A stretch of DNA of 64,000 nt from Argyresthia goedartella (GCA_949825045.1 OX463807.1:12983501-13047500); one strand, 5' to 3'; shown: positions 22,565 through 35,091, counted from the stretch's first letter. Notes: generated by a model from the letters alone, not told the origin. Numbers and translations are program-made.

Positions 22565-23002
22565 AATAGTAGTTTATGTGACTGCTTCATAATGGAGGGC
22601 ATTAATACTCGAGAGTGTATTTATGAAACGAGCCGAAGGCGAGAGATCACTCGAGAGTTTTAATGCCTAATTATGTAAAGTTTCATAAACTAGTTTATCT
22701 ACACACATATCACAAGCTCTCTTTGATGTGTTCAGGAGCCGTATGTTTGACCGGCATTGTTACATTGAGTTGTTAAGCTTGTTCTATAGTACCAACTTCA
22801 CAGACAAACTTGGGGCGGCACGCAGGCGGGCGTTTGCATTCGAAATTTGAATATCATAATTTGACAAATTTTTGTACATTATGGTCATAATGTACTAATT
22901 TTCAGATATGAAATGAGTTTTCACCAAATAGTTTTATATTATGCTGGTCTTAACGTGGGGTTTTTAGACGCAGTAAAGAAGGTTTATGATACGTGTGTAG
23001 AT
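22565..23002 (-). mobile_element. two-hairpin element, copy 2 (tandem partner of copy 3)
   Basis: Minus orientation: starts aatagtagtttatgtgactg on the plus strand and ends cgtgtgtagat at 23002. Contains cgagccgaaggcgag and the fixed order seen in the other copies. Confidence 0.75.
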
Positions 23003-23439
23003 AATAGTAGTTTATGTGACTGATACATAATGGACTGCATTAAAGCTCGAGAGTGGGTTTGGGAATGGAGGGCATTAAAACTCACCTTCGGCTCGTTTCA
23101 TGATAATATCACTCGAGAGTTTTAATGCCTAGTTACATATATTAGTTTATCTACACCATAAGCTGTTCAGGAACCGCATGTTGACCGGCAATGTCGCATT
23201 GAGTTGTTCAGCTTGTTCTGTAGTACCAACTTCACAGACAAAGTAGGCGCGGCACGCAAGCGGGCGTCGGCGTTCGAAATTTCAATGTCATAATATGTAG
23301 AAAAATTACACATTATAATAATGTCATAATGTTCAATATTCAGATAAGAAATGAGTTTTTACAAAGTAGTTTAACATTATGCTGATCGTAACCTGCGGTT
23401 TTTGGACGCAGTAAAGAGGGTTTATGATACGTGTGTAGC
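23003..23439 (-). mobile_element. two-hairpin element, copy 3 (tandem partner of copy 2)
   Basis: Begins aatagtagtttatgtgactg directly after copy 2 with no spacer and ends gtgtgtagct near 23439. More diverged than copy 2; its central hairpin is rearranged (ggagggcattaaaactcacc). Confidence 0.72.
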
Positions 23440-23501
23440 TAAAATATTTTAATGAAAGTTGTTTTTCTTTATTTTATTGTATCGTTCTCATGATAATTTT
23501 G

Positions 23502-24104
23502 TCAGAGTTGATGGATTTCTTTTGCCTTTTTTTCAAAGGTGTGTAGTGTTGCAATTGCATCACTTGCTTCTCTTATGAATTTTACAAATTCCAATAATCC
23601 TGGTCGATTTCTTTTTATTTTTCTATTAAACTTGCAGTGCGAAGATTCTACCAAATTAATGGTACGCATGATATGACGCACAGCTTCACAATTCCAAATC
23701 AGGTTCAGGTTAGAGTTGTCTAGCCATTGCGTCACAAAATAGTCGTTGAATTTTTCTATTTTGTCACTGTTGGGTGATGTAGACCCCACCGTTAGCCAAG
23801 CATCATCTAAATCTGCTACTGGCACGAAAACTAAGGAAGCTCATTTTGTCGTGCAAGCCATTTCTGCTGGGGTATCATTGAACTTTGGGAATAAAGTTTG
23901 CCATGGCTTCTGTAAATTTTGCCGGAAATGAAATTTGCTGCCCTCAGATATTTACATGGCAGACATAAATTGCATTGAAGATGGCTGTTTCAATATTAGC
24001 TAAAATTATTTCCGGCTTCCAGTCAGGTAAATGTTTCTTTGTCAAATTGAAAAACGTTTCGTATGTTTTGATGCTGTTAATCCAAATAAACATGGTATTT
24101 TATT
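23502..24104 (-). pseudogene. Mutator-like (MULE) transposase remnant
   Basis: Minus-strand text INSIKTYETFFNLTKKHLPD, WKPEIILANIETAIFNAIYV, then IEKFNDYFVTQWLDN and LIWNCEAVRHIMRTINLVES. These match the late part of MULE transposases (the vltDfE region, the FHF region, and WN...RTNNxVEsxH). The Asp expected in the DxE position reads Asn (LANIE), and stop codons interrupt the middle. Only the last 107 codons (23502-23825) are open without break. Confidence 0.6.
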
Positions 24105-24520
24105 TGTAACGGATCGATACTAATAACAACCGATCGATTATCGTCGTTATGCTATCTTTCTCTGAAAACGTTGATTCATGTATAAAAAGTCTCAACCAGT
24201 CCTTTATTCAATCAATCCTTACTCATAGGATGCTGCCATGGGTGATAGTGTTATAATTTAACCTCTCAGTTAACCTTGTTCAATAATCATATTTGCGGGC
24301 GGATATTTAACTCTCAGATTAATCTCAGTTATCTCTTGCAAGACGCCGACTAAGCGATCGTTCATGTATTTTATTATAATCTCAGTTATTAGCGCGCGGC
24401 GCGTTATTTTCATATTCAAAATTGTATAGTGTATTCAGTAAATTAAAGTCTTGTAACCGTCACTCAAATAAGTCCTTAACTCTATCAATCTTCAATCGGC
24501 CTTTTGTCTTCCTCTTGATC
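24105..24520 (+). repeat. possible solo LTR beside the MULE remnant
   Basis: Begins tgtaacggatcgatac, has a TATA-like tataaaaagtctcaac at 24180, then attaaagtcttgtaacc near the end. Layout and length suit an LTR, but no second copy, primer site or target duplication could be confirmed. Confidence 0.3.
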
Positions 24521-24679
24521 GAGCTGGGAGCTCAGGTCTGGCCGGCACTGGACCCTGCATGATGCTCTCCTCACGCGTGGCGTTGAGGCGGATAGAGCCG
24601 CGCGCATCATCCAGTGGGGATTTGGGCATTCGGGTGTCTGAGGTGATACCTACTCCTACCTTCATCATCATTTTAGGCT

Positions 24680-26466
24680 CAAGGTACCCACCGAATCATC
24701 GAACAGTTGCTTGTTAGAAAGATGTGCATATACATCTGGCAGGAGGTGTTTCCTCAGAAGCTGCTTGTACCTTACATGTCATTTTCACTTTCTCTGACCT
24801 CATTGATATGTCATCATATGTATTATTATCTTCTCTCAAAATATCTGTGCAATCAGGTGTCTCAAATAGTTCAGCAGTATCAACATATCTTTGAATCAGG
24901 CACTAATGATCTTGTAGTGAACTATGGTAATTTTAAATAACGGTAAAACAATATAAATCCATACCGGTATAACTTAACACGTCAACTAGATTCACCACCA
25001 AATGAACTAGCACTTAGCGGATTGTCTCGCCTACGGTCATACGGTTCCACTATCGCGCTTACGCGTCAAGCATCACGATTATGAACCTTATGCCATGCTA
25101 GTAAAAATGCAAAACCTATAACGGGTAATGGCATTTCTAGAAATGCCATAGGAGTGAAAGCACTGAAATTGACCATTTTGCAACAAGCACCACGAGCAAC
25201 GTCGCTATATGATTTTACTTCACTTTACCTGATGGTTAAGAACTAGGGTCCAGGTCATGCAAGTGAAACAAGTTTTGATACTTCCATCTCATTCGCACAC
25301 TGCAAAACCAAGCTTTGAAATTTCCTTCTTATTCTCACGCAGTCACACCTCTATTGATGAGCGCCTATTTGGTAATTTAATACAAAACAACGTCGCAGAT
25401 CTAAATCACTCATCAATATAATGAATTAAGCATGAAAATATTAAGTTTTATAGCTCATTGGTTCTCTCAATTAATAACAAATAAAATCAAACAATATGTA
25501 CGTAAGCATTGATTCCGTGACTGTACTTTCATGTTTTTGGTTAAGAGCGAGATCAGGCTTCACCCCAGGAGATAAAGGGTCCATTCTTGCATCATCAATA
25601 TCATCATCACCAGATTTACTATATTTTGGAGTCATACCAGAATTTAATTTTAATTTAAACACAGGAATGACATTTTCAAAGATAGACAGTTTGGCTTTAC
25701 AGATATTGATGTCACTATTAGATTGTTAAAACCGTTATTTTATAAACTATCGCGTAAGATTATAAACTATCGATAAATAATTTTATTTTTCTATTAACAT
25801 TCAAGAAAAAAGTATTAAAAAAGAAAGGTATTATTTAAATGCTCTAAAAAGAAGAAAATAAACTTTAGATTAAATCAAACCACAGATACTATAATACTAT
25901 ACAGATCAAACCCATCAATTATTAAATCACACATTTTATAATGATATAAGGGCTTGCTGCGTGATGTTCTTGTGTAGATGTAGAACTACCTGTTTTGTTA
26001 AACTGGCTGCAATGTTTGCAAACCACAAAGCGCGTCTGTCGTATGTGTAATTATTTAGTAAACTATTGTTTCTCAAGTAAGCGAATATGTATTCTTTTTG
26101 AAAAATAAATACCTGAAAGCATTTTCTATTTGGTTTGTGATTTGACAAAGTGATAGTGAAGTGAAGTTCATGTTTAAATTCCACGAATATCACTGAAATC
26201 TTATATAAATATTCTTATCGAGGTAAAATTAGTTGTGTGGACTGCAAAATCGGTTTTTTGCCTTATGCAATGTTTCGCAGGCACTACACAGTATAATTAT
26301 TGCAGTTCACTAAATTTTTTAAAAGACATCACCTTCTGCTAGTTATAAGTCAGTCTAGACCACCCCCATAACACCGCATCCCCCTCCCCCCCTGGATCTA
26401 TGCTTGTTCAAATGAAGATTCATAATATTTAATCTGTGTTTAAGTGGTGTGTTATAAAAAATCTTT
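24680..26466. other. no gene recognised
   Basis: Short ORFs at 25471-25729 (both strands) and 25936-26193 (minus) show no known motif. A 22-bp palindrome lies at 25128. Confidence 0.45.
25128..25149. repeat. 22-bp perfect palindrome
   Basis: atggcatttct mirrored directly, no loop. Confidence 0.7.
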
Positions 26467-26896
26467 TATCTACACACGTATCATAAACCCTCTTTACTGC
26501 GTACAAAAACCGCACGTTACGATCAGCATAATGTTATACTACTTGGTAAAAACTCATTTCTTATCTGAAATTTTTCTACACATTATGACATTCAAATTTC
26601 GAACGCCGACGCCCGCCTCGTGCCGCCCCTAGTTTGTCTGTAAAGTTGGTACTGACATTCAAATTTCGAACGCCGACGCCCGAAGTTGGTGCTACAGAAC
26701 AAGCTAAGCAACTGCAGAGCCACAATGCCGGTCAAACATGATGAGTGTGTAGATAAACTAGTGTATGTAACTGTACATAATTAGGCATTAAAACTCTCGA
26801 GTGATATTATTATGAAACTCGCCTTCGGCTCGTTTCATAAACCCACCCCCGAGTATAAGTGCCCTCCATTATGTAGCAGTCACATAAACTACTATT
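26467..26896 (+). mobile_element. two-hairpin element, copy 4
   Basis: tatctacacacgtatcataa to cacataaactactatt, with the gacattcaaatttcgaacgc segment present twice, as in copy 1. Confidence 0.75.
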
Positions 26897-28198
26897 AAAC
26901 TTTACCTTTTTCAATTATTATATTTGCTCTGTTAACACCAATTTAATTTAATCTACGAGATGGTCAATAGGAGTTTAGCAATATTCTCTTTACATGTTAC
27001 TATACTAAGCCATCGAAACAAAAAGTTTGACATCCCAAATCCTCCATACCAATAGTGTATACAAAGTCATTGCCTATAGATTACCAGTAAGAATGACTCA
27101 CAGAGATATTCCACAAACCACAAACTCATCAATAAGTGGTTAAGTTGATTTGTTTTTAAATATTTCGAAACAAGAGAGTGGGTGAATGTATTTCCATTGA
27201 AAAATGATCATTCAATTAGGGTCTCGACATATTGAACTCGTGGCCATGTTTTGCCACTTTTCTTTTAGGAAGTCACCTAGTTAGTTACACTTTTTGGGCT
27301 TGGTACCGTCCTTATTGCAATCACATTAGAAGCTGATATCGTACCTTGAGGTTTTAGTTTGAAAGTGGCCGTTGTTAAGTGATCTTTTGTTAGTTTAAAA
27401 AGTTAACTTTCTCCTAGAAAGTGAATAAACACTAATATGTCATGATTTGTTACGGTTTCAATGTCTATTTATAGATCTTAATATTAATATAAAGATTTAT
27501 CTGTTCGCTTTCTCTTATGCTAATTAGGCATGATAGATAGTATTAAGGTGCAATACCTATATACATATTTAAATTATCAGAATAGACTTATTGACCCTGT
27601 ATGATTTTGAATTTGAATTTGAATATTTAATCTGGACTTTCAGTTGTCACATTTTCATAGTTTTTGTGCACAGCGAATTCTATGGGAACATAAATGTCTG
27701 CATCATACATTTTAGTTTAAGACGTGACCGTACCAAAAACGGTACTACCTACCTATTCGTTCATCGTAATGTATTAATGATTAACTTAACCACCTTGAAA
27801 TGTCAATATTAGCTGACCAATAATCAAATACAGGTATCATAAATTTATCATCTCACTCACTTAAAGCTGTAAATGAATTTGTTTAAGACCATAAGGTATT
27901 GAGTGGCATTAAGAAAGAAAATACACCCATTTACGTAAGTATTAAAAAATGCCTAAATCCGAATTATAGCATCAACCTGCGAATTTCGAGAAACCGTTTT
28001 CTGTGCATGCCAAGTCCGGTAAATATTTTTGTAGTGTTTTACGCTCATAAGTTGTCAAGAAGTGCGCATTTTTCCTGCTTGCTTCTCATGTTTATTTGAT
28101 TTGTTTGTACGTTTACTGACGACTTCATGTTTGTTACAAGTAAATTAGTAAGAATTATTTAATTTGTTTGACTGACAGCTTTTGAAGGACGCAGAGAT
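26897..28198. other. no gene recognised
   Basis: AT-rich; a short (tttgaat)n at about 27603. Nothing else seen. Confidence 0.5.
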
Positions 28199-28530
28199 AT
28201 GGTATGGCTACTCATAGTTACACGTACAGGGATACAGAGTTTGTGTTACGATGATTCATACTACGCTACCAACACAACTAGGCGCATGACAGGACTGGGG
28301 TTACGGCGCATGAACCCCTCCTACAATACGTCTGTATACATACGTACCTGTACCTACAAGTCACTAGCATGTACTAAATATGTACTTTACGGTATGAATA
28401 GTGGTGTTCCCTCCGATATCCCAATGAACGCTTAACAGTCATGCGCCTAGTTGTGTTGGTCAATTATTATGTATCATAGTTACACAAACTCTGTATCCCT
28501 GTACGTGTAACTACGAGTAGCTCTACCATG
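28199..28530. repeat. foldback repeat, arms about 94 bp
   Basis: The left arm has gttacacgtacagggataca and caacacaactaggcgcatga. The right arm (28437-28530) has their reverse complements in mirror order. Spacer about 145 bp without recognisable coding. Confidence 0.75.
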
Positions 28531-29041
28531 CCTATGCTGTTCTTCAAAAGCTATCAGGTTTCTCCCCTCCCTCAAATATGGCGAGGGGGTGATGGCTGGT
28601 GCACAAGTCATACTTGTGAACCGGTGCTGCTTGGGGGGACTGGTCCAGTCTGGCTTCTCATAAGTTATGTTCATTACAGCTTGTCTTTGTTGTTATTTAT
28701 TTATTTTGTTAGAGTGTTATTTTGAGTCATCTTATTGGCATTTATGGATACGATGTTAGAATATTAATATTAAATTTAATAATATTGTCATAAGACTAGA
28801 TTATTTGTATATTGTACATTACACACAGTACACAGTACACAGTAGACATACACATAATAACAAAAAAAAATGTCGAAAATTAAAAAAATACATCCCCGTA
28901 GAGTTTCTTGGTGCTATCTTCTCCGACGGGCGTGATTCCGAAGCACTGGTAGAGTTTATGGAGTCACCTTTTCCTGTGCGAGATTCAGCTATGAATCACC
29001 ACTTGAAAGGGAGATTTCCTTTTTCAAACTTTAACCTTAAC

Positions 29042-29118
29042 TAAATAAGATATGATCAACTAAACTAATGAGTACATGACTGTTGTACTCATTAGTTTAG
29101 TTGATCGTATCTTATTTA
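29042..29118. repeat. hairpin, 35-bp arms with one mismatch
   Basis: Arms 29042-29076 and 29084-29118 (atcaactaaactaatgagta and its complement), loop tgactgt. Confidence 0.82.
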
Positions 29119-29689
29119 TTTTTATCCATGTTTATGAGACTTAAGAATTTATTGACTTGCAAAAATGCATTATTTTTGCCTATTTGCAATTAAAAAAATT
29201 GAGTTTGAGTTTCAGTTTGAGGTCGCGTAGTACATTTGACACTCAGGTGCATTGCGTGCAAATATATCTGCATTCTTTTATTCTTATCTTTATACGAAAT
29301 GGTGTAGTCATATTATATGGGGATGCTAGGGAAAGCATTCGTAGTAACGTAACTATGAACCGATTTGATCAGAGCAACTTCATTTTTCACTTCTGCATAT
29401 AAATGCGTTAAGGCCGGGTGGCCATCTGTAGAGCGGAGAAGTTGAAAATAAACAACCTTTACAATCCTTCATTTGTGGAGTAGTGATGAATTCAATTTGA
29501 TTTATTTGTTTCTAGATTATGCTCACCTCCGCCAAATAAAGTGTATCGGGAATAAAATAATCATTGTGTACAGCTGTTAGTTCCGTTCCGATGCAAACCA
29601 GTCATGGTTGGTTAAATTTATAAATAATTGAAATATATAAAATCATAATATACACATAAGTTTAGAATATATAACTCACAACAATAGAC

Positions 29690-29775
29690 ACACAGACAGA
29701 AGCTATTCAGTATTACGTTTCACATCTAGTGAGTTGTATCCAAGCATATCCAATATAAAAGTTTGGAATGTAAAA
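29690..29775 (-). repeat. small fragment of the jockey-like LINE
   Basis: cacacagacagaagct, ctagtgagttgtatccaagc and atccaatataaaag match 32335-32407 of the LINE at 32-35 kb with scattered differences. About 85 bp, same orientation. Confidence 0.6.
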
Positions 29776-30006
29776 TGGTCAAAATCTATAAACAGAAATA
29801 GCAGGGTGAAGGTAAGTCTGGGTATGTGACATAAAACTGGAAGATGCTGAACATTTTTTTTTTAAGTTGCAAAACCTGTACTTTTTCTGGAAAAATAGGT
29901 GCCTAATTTATTTGTATGCATTTCGACAATTATGACAAACGTACTTACTTGATTCTTATTTTTATGCCTTATAAGTTTTTTTTTTTTGAGTTATACATTT
30001 ATACAA

Positions 30007-30260
30007 GTTGACATTTAATTAGCTGACCATATTTTAGGGAATGATAGTTCCCGTCATTATGAACAACTTCAACCAAGAAACATATGGTCGCATACGAAAA
30101 AAAATTTGGTCCCCCATAGTAACTTGTAATCAGCTGATCGGGTCAATGTTCTGAGGGACAGTTATTTTTCCCATTTGCGACCATATGTTTCTTGGGGAAA
30201 GTTGTTCATAATGACGGGTACTATCATTCCCCAAAATATGGTCAGCTAATTAAATGTCAC
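30007..30260. mobile_element. palindromic MITE, copy 3 (best preserved)
   Basis: About 254 bp, nearly a perfect palindrome: gttgacatttaattagctga ... tcagctaattaaatgtcac, with ttcaaccaagaaacatatgg mirrored by ccatatgtttcttggggaaa. Confidence 0.75.
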
Positions 30261-30369
30261 ATTATATATTTATTTGAGAAACTCGGTAAATATTAGTAAA
30301 CTATTGAAGGACACACAAGATAACCTTAAATATTTACAAATATGAAATCACATAAAAATAACCCTCAGG

Positions 30370-30935
30370 TCGCCGCCGCCGCCGTGTAGTGGCAGGGTGA
30401 CTAACATGCTGACACCATTACCATGCCAGGTTAAGTCGCTGGTAAATGAGATGGCGCTAGTGTGTCAAAGCATGTCACGTCTCACATCAGCGAATTCCCA
30501 GGTTGCCACGGAATAAGTGTGATTCTGGCGGGCCTCTTACCGTCGTCGCGTGCTATATGTAATTTAGGGCAGCTAGAGATACGATCGGCACTGTAGTTGC
30601 AGGACAGGTCCTGTTGTCCTTGTTGGCACACCCTGGCGCCGCACCGGCAGCCATATATCTCGTTAGTTTTGCCCCCAATTGCATGCAGACGGCCCGCGTC
30701 AGGGCGGTGCTGTCCAGCGGCGTGCCGAGCTATCTGGAGGGGATGGCGTACAGCCAGTGCCCTGACTCTCGTTCCCTGGTTGCAAGCTGCCTTTGGAGAC
30801 AGAGCGGCTTGTGCCATAACCTTTGGCTTTTTATGTTTATTGGGGAATTACGACCCGGACAGTGTTCCATCCAAACGTTATTGGCTAGGCACGTAAGCTC
30901 AACAACCAAGTGACGAGTTTAATATTTTACCGGTG
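30370..30935. other. GC-rich block, unrecognised
   Basis: The block is GC-rich against its surroundings, begins with a cgccgccgccgccg run and is open in more than one frame on both strands. The minus frame at 30482-30817 has CRCGARVCQQGQQ and SCPKL but no domain I recognise. It lies just upstream of a LINE tail, so it may be part of a degraded mobile element. Confidence 0.35.
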
Positions 30936-30939
30936 AGCC

Positions 30940-31200
30940 CACGTGTATCGTGCATTGTGTTAAACTAACTCAATACAGAACTCACATAATAATTTTGTAA
31001 TTATTTATGCCTGCATATTATTTATAATATGTTATATTTGTATTAGTTCAAAAAACATTCTTTAAAACGAGATCTAAAAATCAGTCTGTAGAAGTTTCTT
31101 CGCCCGTGTTCTCCCACGGTGGTCCAATGTGAATAAGAGGCAAAAATGACGGTTTCGTATATATAAAGAAAATAAAGAATTTTGAATTTAAAATTTCAAT
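30940..31200 (+). repeat. LINE 3' untranslated tail
   Basis: Shares aattttgtaattatttatgcctgc, agatctaaaaatc, gtttctt/cgccc, ttctcccac(a/g)g(c/t)ggtcc and the ending aataaagaattttgaattt with 46018-46255. No coding text remains upstream. Confidence 0.65.
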
Positions 31201-32029
31201 TTGCCCGAAGAACTTGAATCCTGGGAGCGCGACATCTGATGTTTTTCGGATCCCCAGGCCACTGTGTCTTACAGGCAGGGTAGCTTGCGTCCAGCTACTG
31301 CCATCTTAAGTGCAATTCAGAAGATCTGTCAGGGTTTATTGTATTAGGTGATCCAAGGATGAAAGATATGAAGTGAGTTTCCATAGTGGAGAAGCGGAGG
31401 ACATATATAAATTTAGGGACAAAAGGGCAGAAGCAAATAATTGTGAGTGCCACAATTACAATTACGATCTGTCAGCCATTTCGTCAAATTTAGAAATTTG
31501 TTCTGTGATGTTTCTGGGAATCCCATCCTATCCCATCTCATCATCCCCGTTTACATTTTGAACTTTTGTATTGTAAACTTTTGTATTTTTTCAGCATGTA
31601 TTTCGAACATTGCTTAATGAATTTTAATAATTACACATTTCAAATATTATTTATTCTGATTTTATATATTCTGAACCTAAACAGGTGTCCTTCCGCTCTG
31701 GACAAATCATAATAGTACAAGATCATTTAATTATTTGAAAACCAAATGCAAAATATTATAACAATCCGTCCCGTACTTACCGAAAAATCTCAAAATGCCT
31801 CAACTTTCGCCACCGTATTTTGCACAAATTATTTTTGATAAATAATGTGCTGATTAAATAATTATTTTGATTACATTTTGTTAGCGCCGGGGCCTGTGTT
31901 ATTCTGGATTTAATTAATTGCCCAGAGCCCAGGGACTAAACTAAACTTTTATACTTATTTTGATTTCATCAAATTCAAATAGTATTAAACATTATTAGGT
32001 ATGTCAAGGGTACTGAAATAAAATGTCAA
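31201..32029. other. no gene recognised
   Basis: Between a LINE tail and the jockey-like LINE; no motif recognised. Confidence 0.5.
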
Positions 32030-32066
32030 TGCAAAAAATAATAATAATATTTCTAAGACAACACTT

Positions 32067-34235
32067 TCACTCCTTCATCTCGCAGAACCTGCCACATTCT
32101 CGCACAATATGCCTCCACTCATCACCAAACAGATCAGTCAGTGGTGCTGCAGCCAGCAGAGCATTGAGGCTATCCCGTGCCCTCACCAGTGGAGACTGCT
32201 GGCGCGTAACCGTGCGGTACGTGCCGCCCGCTAACAGCTGGTGCCTACGCGCGCGGAGATATCTGTCGGGCACGTATAGCGCGCATACCGTACCGTCAAG
32301 CGCGACACAGTCACTGTCGCCTCGCAACAATCGACACACAGTCAGAAGCTGCTCGGTGTTACGTCTGACCTCTAGTGAGTTGTATTCAAGCATACCCAAT
32401 ATAAAAGCGGATGGATAAAGATAAGGGTAGTATCCAAATTTCCGCTTATATAGGTATCGTAGGAAAGCTTTGTGTACCTTCTCGAGCAAAAGTATGTAGG
32501 AGCTTTCGTGCGGATTCCAAACCACCGAGCTAGATTCAAGTTTGGTTCTCACTAGGGCCATGTAGAGAAGCTGGCCCACACCCAGGTTATGGAATCCCTT
32601 ACTATTCCGTATTACAAACCCCAATCTTTTGAAGCATTCCTTGGCCAATGTGCTCATGTGCTCATGGAATGTAAGTTTAGGGTCGAACGTAACACCGAGG
32701 TCCCTAATCGAATACACTCGAGTCAAAGACTCCGTACCGAGTGTATATATTGCGCTTATAGAATGAGAGGAGCGCGTAAAGGACATTGCATAGCACTTGG
32801 CAGTATTGAAGAGGAGTTTATTGTTCACACTCCACCTATGAACCGCGTCTAGATCTTCCTGCAGCAAACTACAATCATCCTCTGAACTCACGGGAAGTAT
32901 CAGTTTCAGATCGTCCGCATACAGAAGGCAATTGGCGTGTTTAAGCTCTAATACCAGGTCATTTATCATAATGATAAATAACAACGGACCGAGAATAGAC
33001 CCTTGGCTAACGCCCGACCGTGTATGGTACGGCTGGGACTCAAAACAGCCGTGTCGCACATATTGCTGGCGGTTCTTGAGGTAGTCAGCGAAGAAAACCA
33101 ACAGCCGTGGGGCAAATCCAATGGCACATAACTTCTTCATTAGGACGTCATTAACGACTCTGTTGAACGCCTTACGAAAGTCCATATAGGCGACGTCCAC
33201 TTGACATCCCTTGTCCATGCACTTCGACACAATCTCGACTAAAGTCAGCCAGTTGGTGTTAACTGAGCGGCGACTCCTGAATCCGTGTTGCGAGTCGCTC
33301 CGATAAGGCGCAATCTGCGAACCGATTTTGTCTTTTATGATCGACTCGAACATTTTTGCCAATGAACTCAGGATCGCAATAGGTCGATATTGATCAACGG
33401 AGGCAGTGTCACTTGTCTTGGGGAAAGGACTGACTCGAGAAAGCTTCCAGCTGGTGGGGTACTTACCTTGTTCAAGAACAAGATTGAATATCCGACCCAA
33501 AGGTAAAACCAGCTGATCGCTGTAGGCCTTCAAAAAGTAGGGAGGGACGTTGTCCGGTCCAATTGCGCTCCTTGGCCTTAGCTGCTTCAGCCCTTCCTTT
33601 ATGTCCCTACTGGAAATATGTGAAACTTGAATGTGATTAGCAGTGCACGAGTCATCAGAAATGTTTACCAGATCGAGCGCTGGCTCATCAGGGAGGAAAA
33701 CGTCTGAGAAGTAGTTTGCAAATGCGGCTGCTGCTTCCTCACCAACGTGTTCCCGGCCCCGATGCGTGACCCGAGGTTCGAAACCACCCTTCGATCGTAG
33801 GCCACTTACATATTTCCAAAATGCGCGCGGGTTATGTCTAATATTGCTTTCTATACTACTCATGTGGTTGGCGTAGGCTGTATCTACGCGACACTTGAGG
33901 TTGGCTCTTAGCTCGCTGAATGAGACGTAGTCAGCCAGCCGCCCCCCCGTTTTCCATTTACGGTGGAGTATGGCCTTCGTGGCCAAGTCCCTTATTATAT
34001 CACCAGTGAACCACACCTGGTATCTCCTTGTAGGCTGGGTTGGTCTGGTCTTCTTCGGGATACAGCTGTTGAAGACTCCGTAAATGGAATCGTAGAAGTG
34101 ACCGTCTGCCGTCTCTACATCATTAGCTTCGAGAACACTGTCCCAAGATATGCTACACATGAGTTCGTACAGGACTGCGTGATTGCCCTTGGCAAAGTTC
34201 CAGTCATTGCGACCTCCAATGTTGCTGGGATCCAA
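32067..34235 (-). pseudogene. reverse transcriptase region of the jockey-like LINE
   Basis: 722 open codons. Landmarks: KQLRPRSAIGPDNVPPYFLK (about 217), YRPIAILSSLAKMFE (about 283), VAYMDFRKAFNRVVN with the first catalytic Asp (about 351), RSGVSQGSILGPLLF (about 407), and LLYADDLKLIL with the YADD box (about 439). AFN stands where most relatives have AFD. The C-terminal region has VRNTEQLLTVCRL-like text, part of which also occurs as a stray fragment near 29.7 kb. The upstream endonuclease is frameshifted, so the ORF2 protein is not intact. Confidence 0.87.
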
Positions 34236-34383
34236 GCGGCCAGATCACTGGCCAGCTCTCTGCGCATACAACACGGGCACAATGACGTCGAGAGGCGGGT
34301 GGTAGGCGTCAGTACGTGGCACCAGGCTTCCTACGGAAGCGCGCACAGTTACGTCACGCACACTCTCCGGCAGTAACACCACA

Positions 34384-35091
34384 TCAAGCACCATGATCAT
34401 TCTTCACTTCATTCGTTTCATACATACCACATACACTTAGAAAATAACAATAATAGTTAAGTGTTGCAACTGAAGCACTGTTCAAATTGAGGTCTCCTAG
34501 AATAATTAATGTACGGTTCACTTGGGCTACATTTTCCTCTGTCTTCGAAAACCAGTTCATATACTCGGCGTCCTTATCCGCCTGGGTGATTTTCTTCTTG
34601 TTTTTCTTCCTGCTGGGATCTATGTAAACTAAACAGACGGTAACCGTCACTACTCCAACAGTCACAGTCGCCCAGAAATCTTCACCGTTCGGCGTTTCAA
34701 GGTCGCAGCGCCGTCTCAGTGTGATGCCAGGGCAGGCGGCGAGCTACACGCCTCCGCACGCGGTAGCGCGGTCCCGGCGCAGCATACTCCAGCCTCCCGC
34801 TGTGACCTCGGCATCTCCAACCGACGAGTCTAGGAACGTCTCCGTAGCGGCGACGAGGTGGTGATCCAGCACCAGCAGGTTTTGCCGCCAAAACTCCAAC
34901 CGCGTTTTGATACCGCGGACATTTTGATAAAGGATATCAAGATATTCATTGGGGTGGGGGGGGCGGTGATTTATTTTTACTGTTTTTGTAGAGCTCAATG
35001 TAGGTATGAAAGGGCAGCCACTCCTTGATGCGGGCGTCAACAGGCCACACATCCATGGAGAAGCAGGTGTCAAAAAGCGACTCTGGAACAC
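34384..35091 (-). pseudogene. endonuclease of the jockey-like LINE, frameshifted
   Basis: Pieces in different frames. YLDILYQNVRGIKTRLEFWR and VAATETFLDSSV (about 34745-34950) give the APE-type motifs QNVRG and TET. LIILGDLNLNSA (about 34490) is the GDxN motif. Between them the frame is lost and the text is GC-rich. The pieces are in the right order for a domain of normal length, so this is decay in place and not a rearrangement. Confidence 0.75.

Noticed and set aside
29042..29118. miRNA precursor
   Set aside because: Stem nearly perfect, no expression evidence and no conserved seed recognised; kept only as a hairpin.
34744..35091. Separate host gene on the minus strand
   Set aside because: QNVRGIKTR and TET are LINE endonuclease motifs and the piece sits between ORF1 and the reverse transcriptase of the same element.
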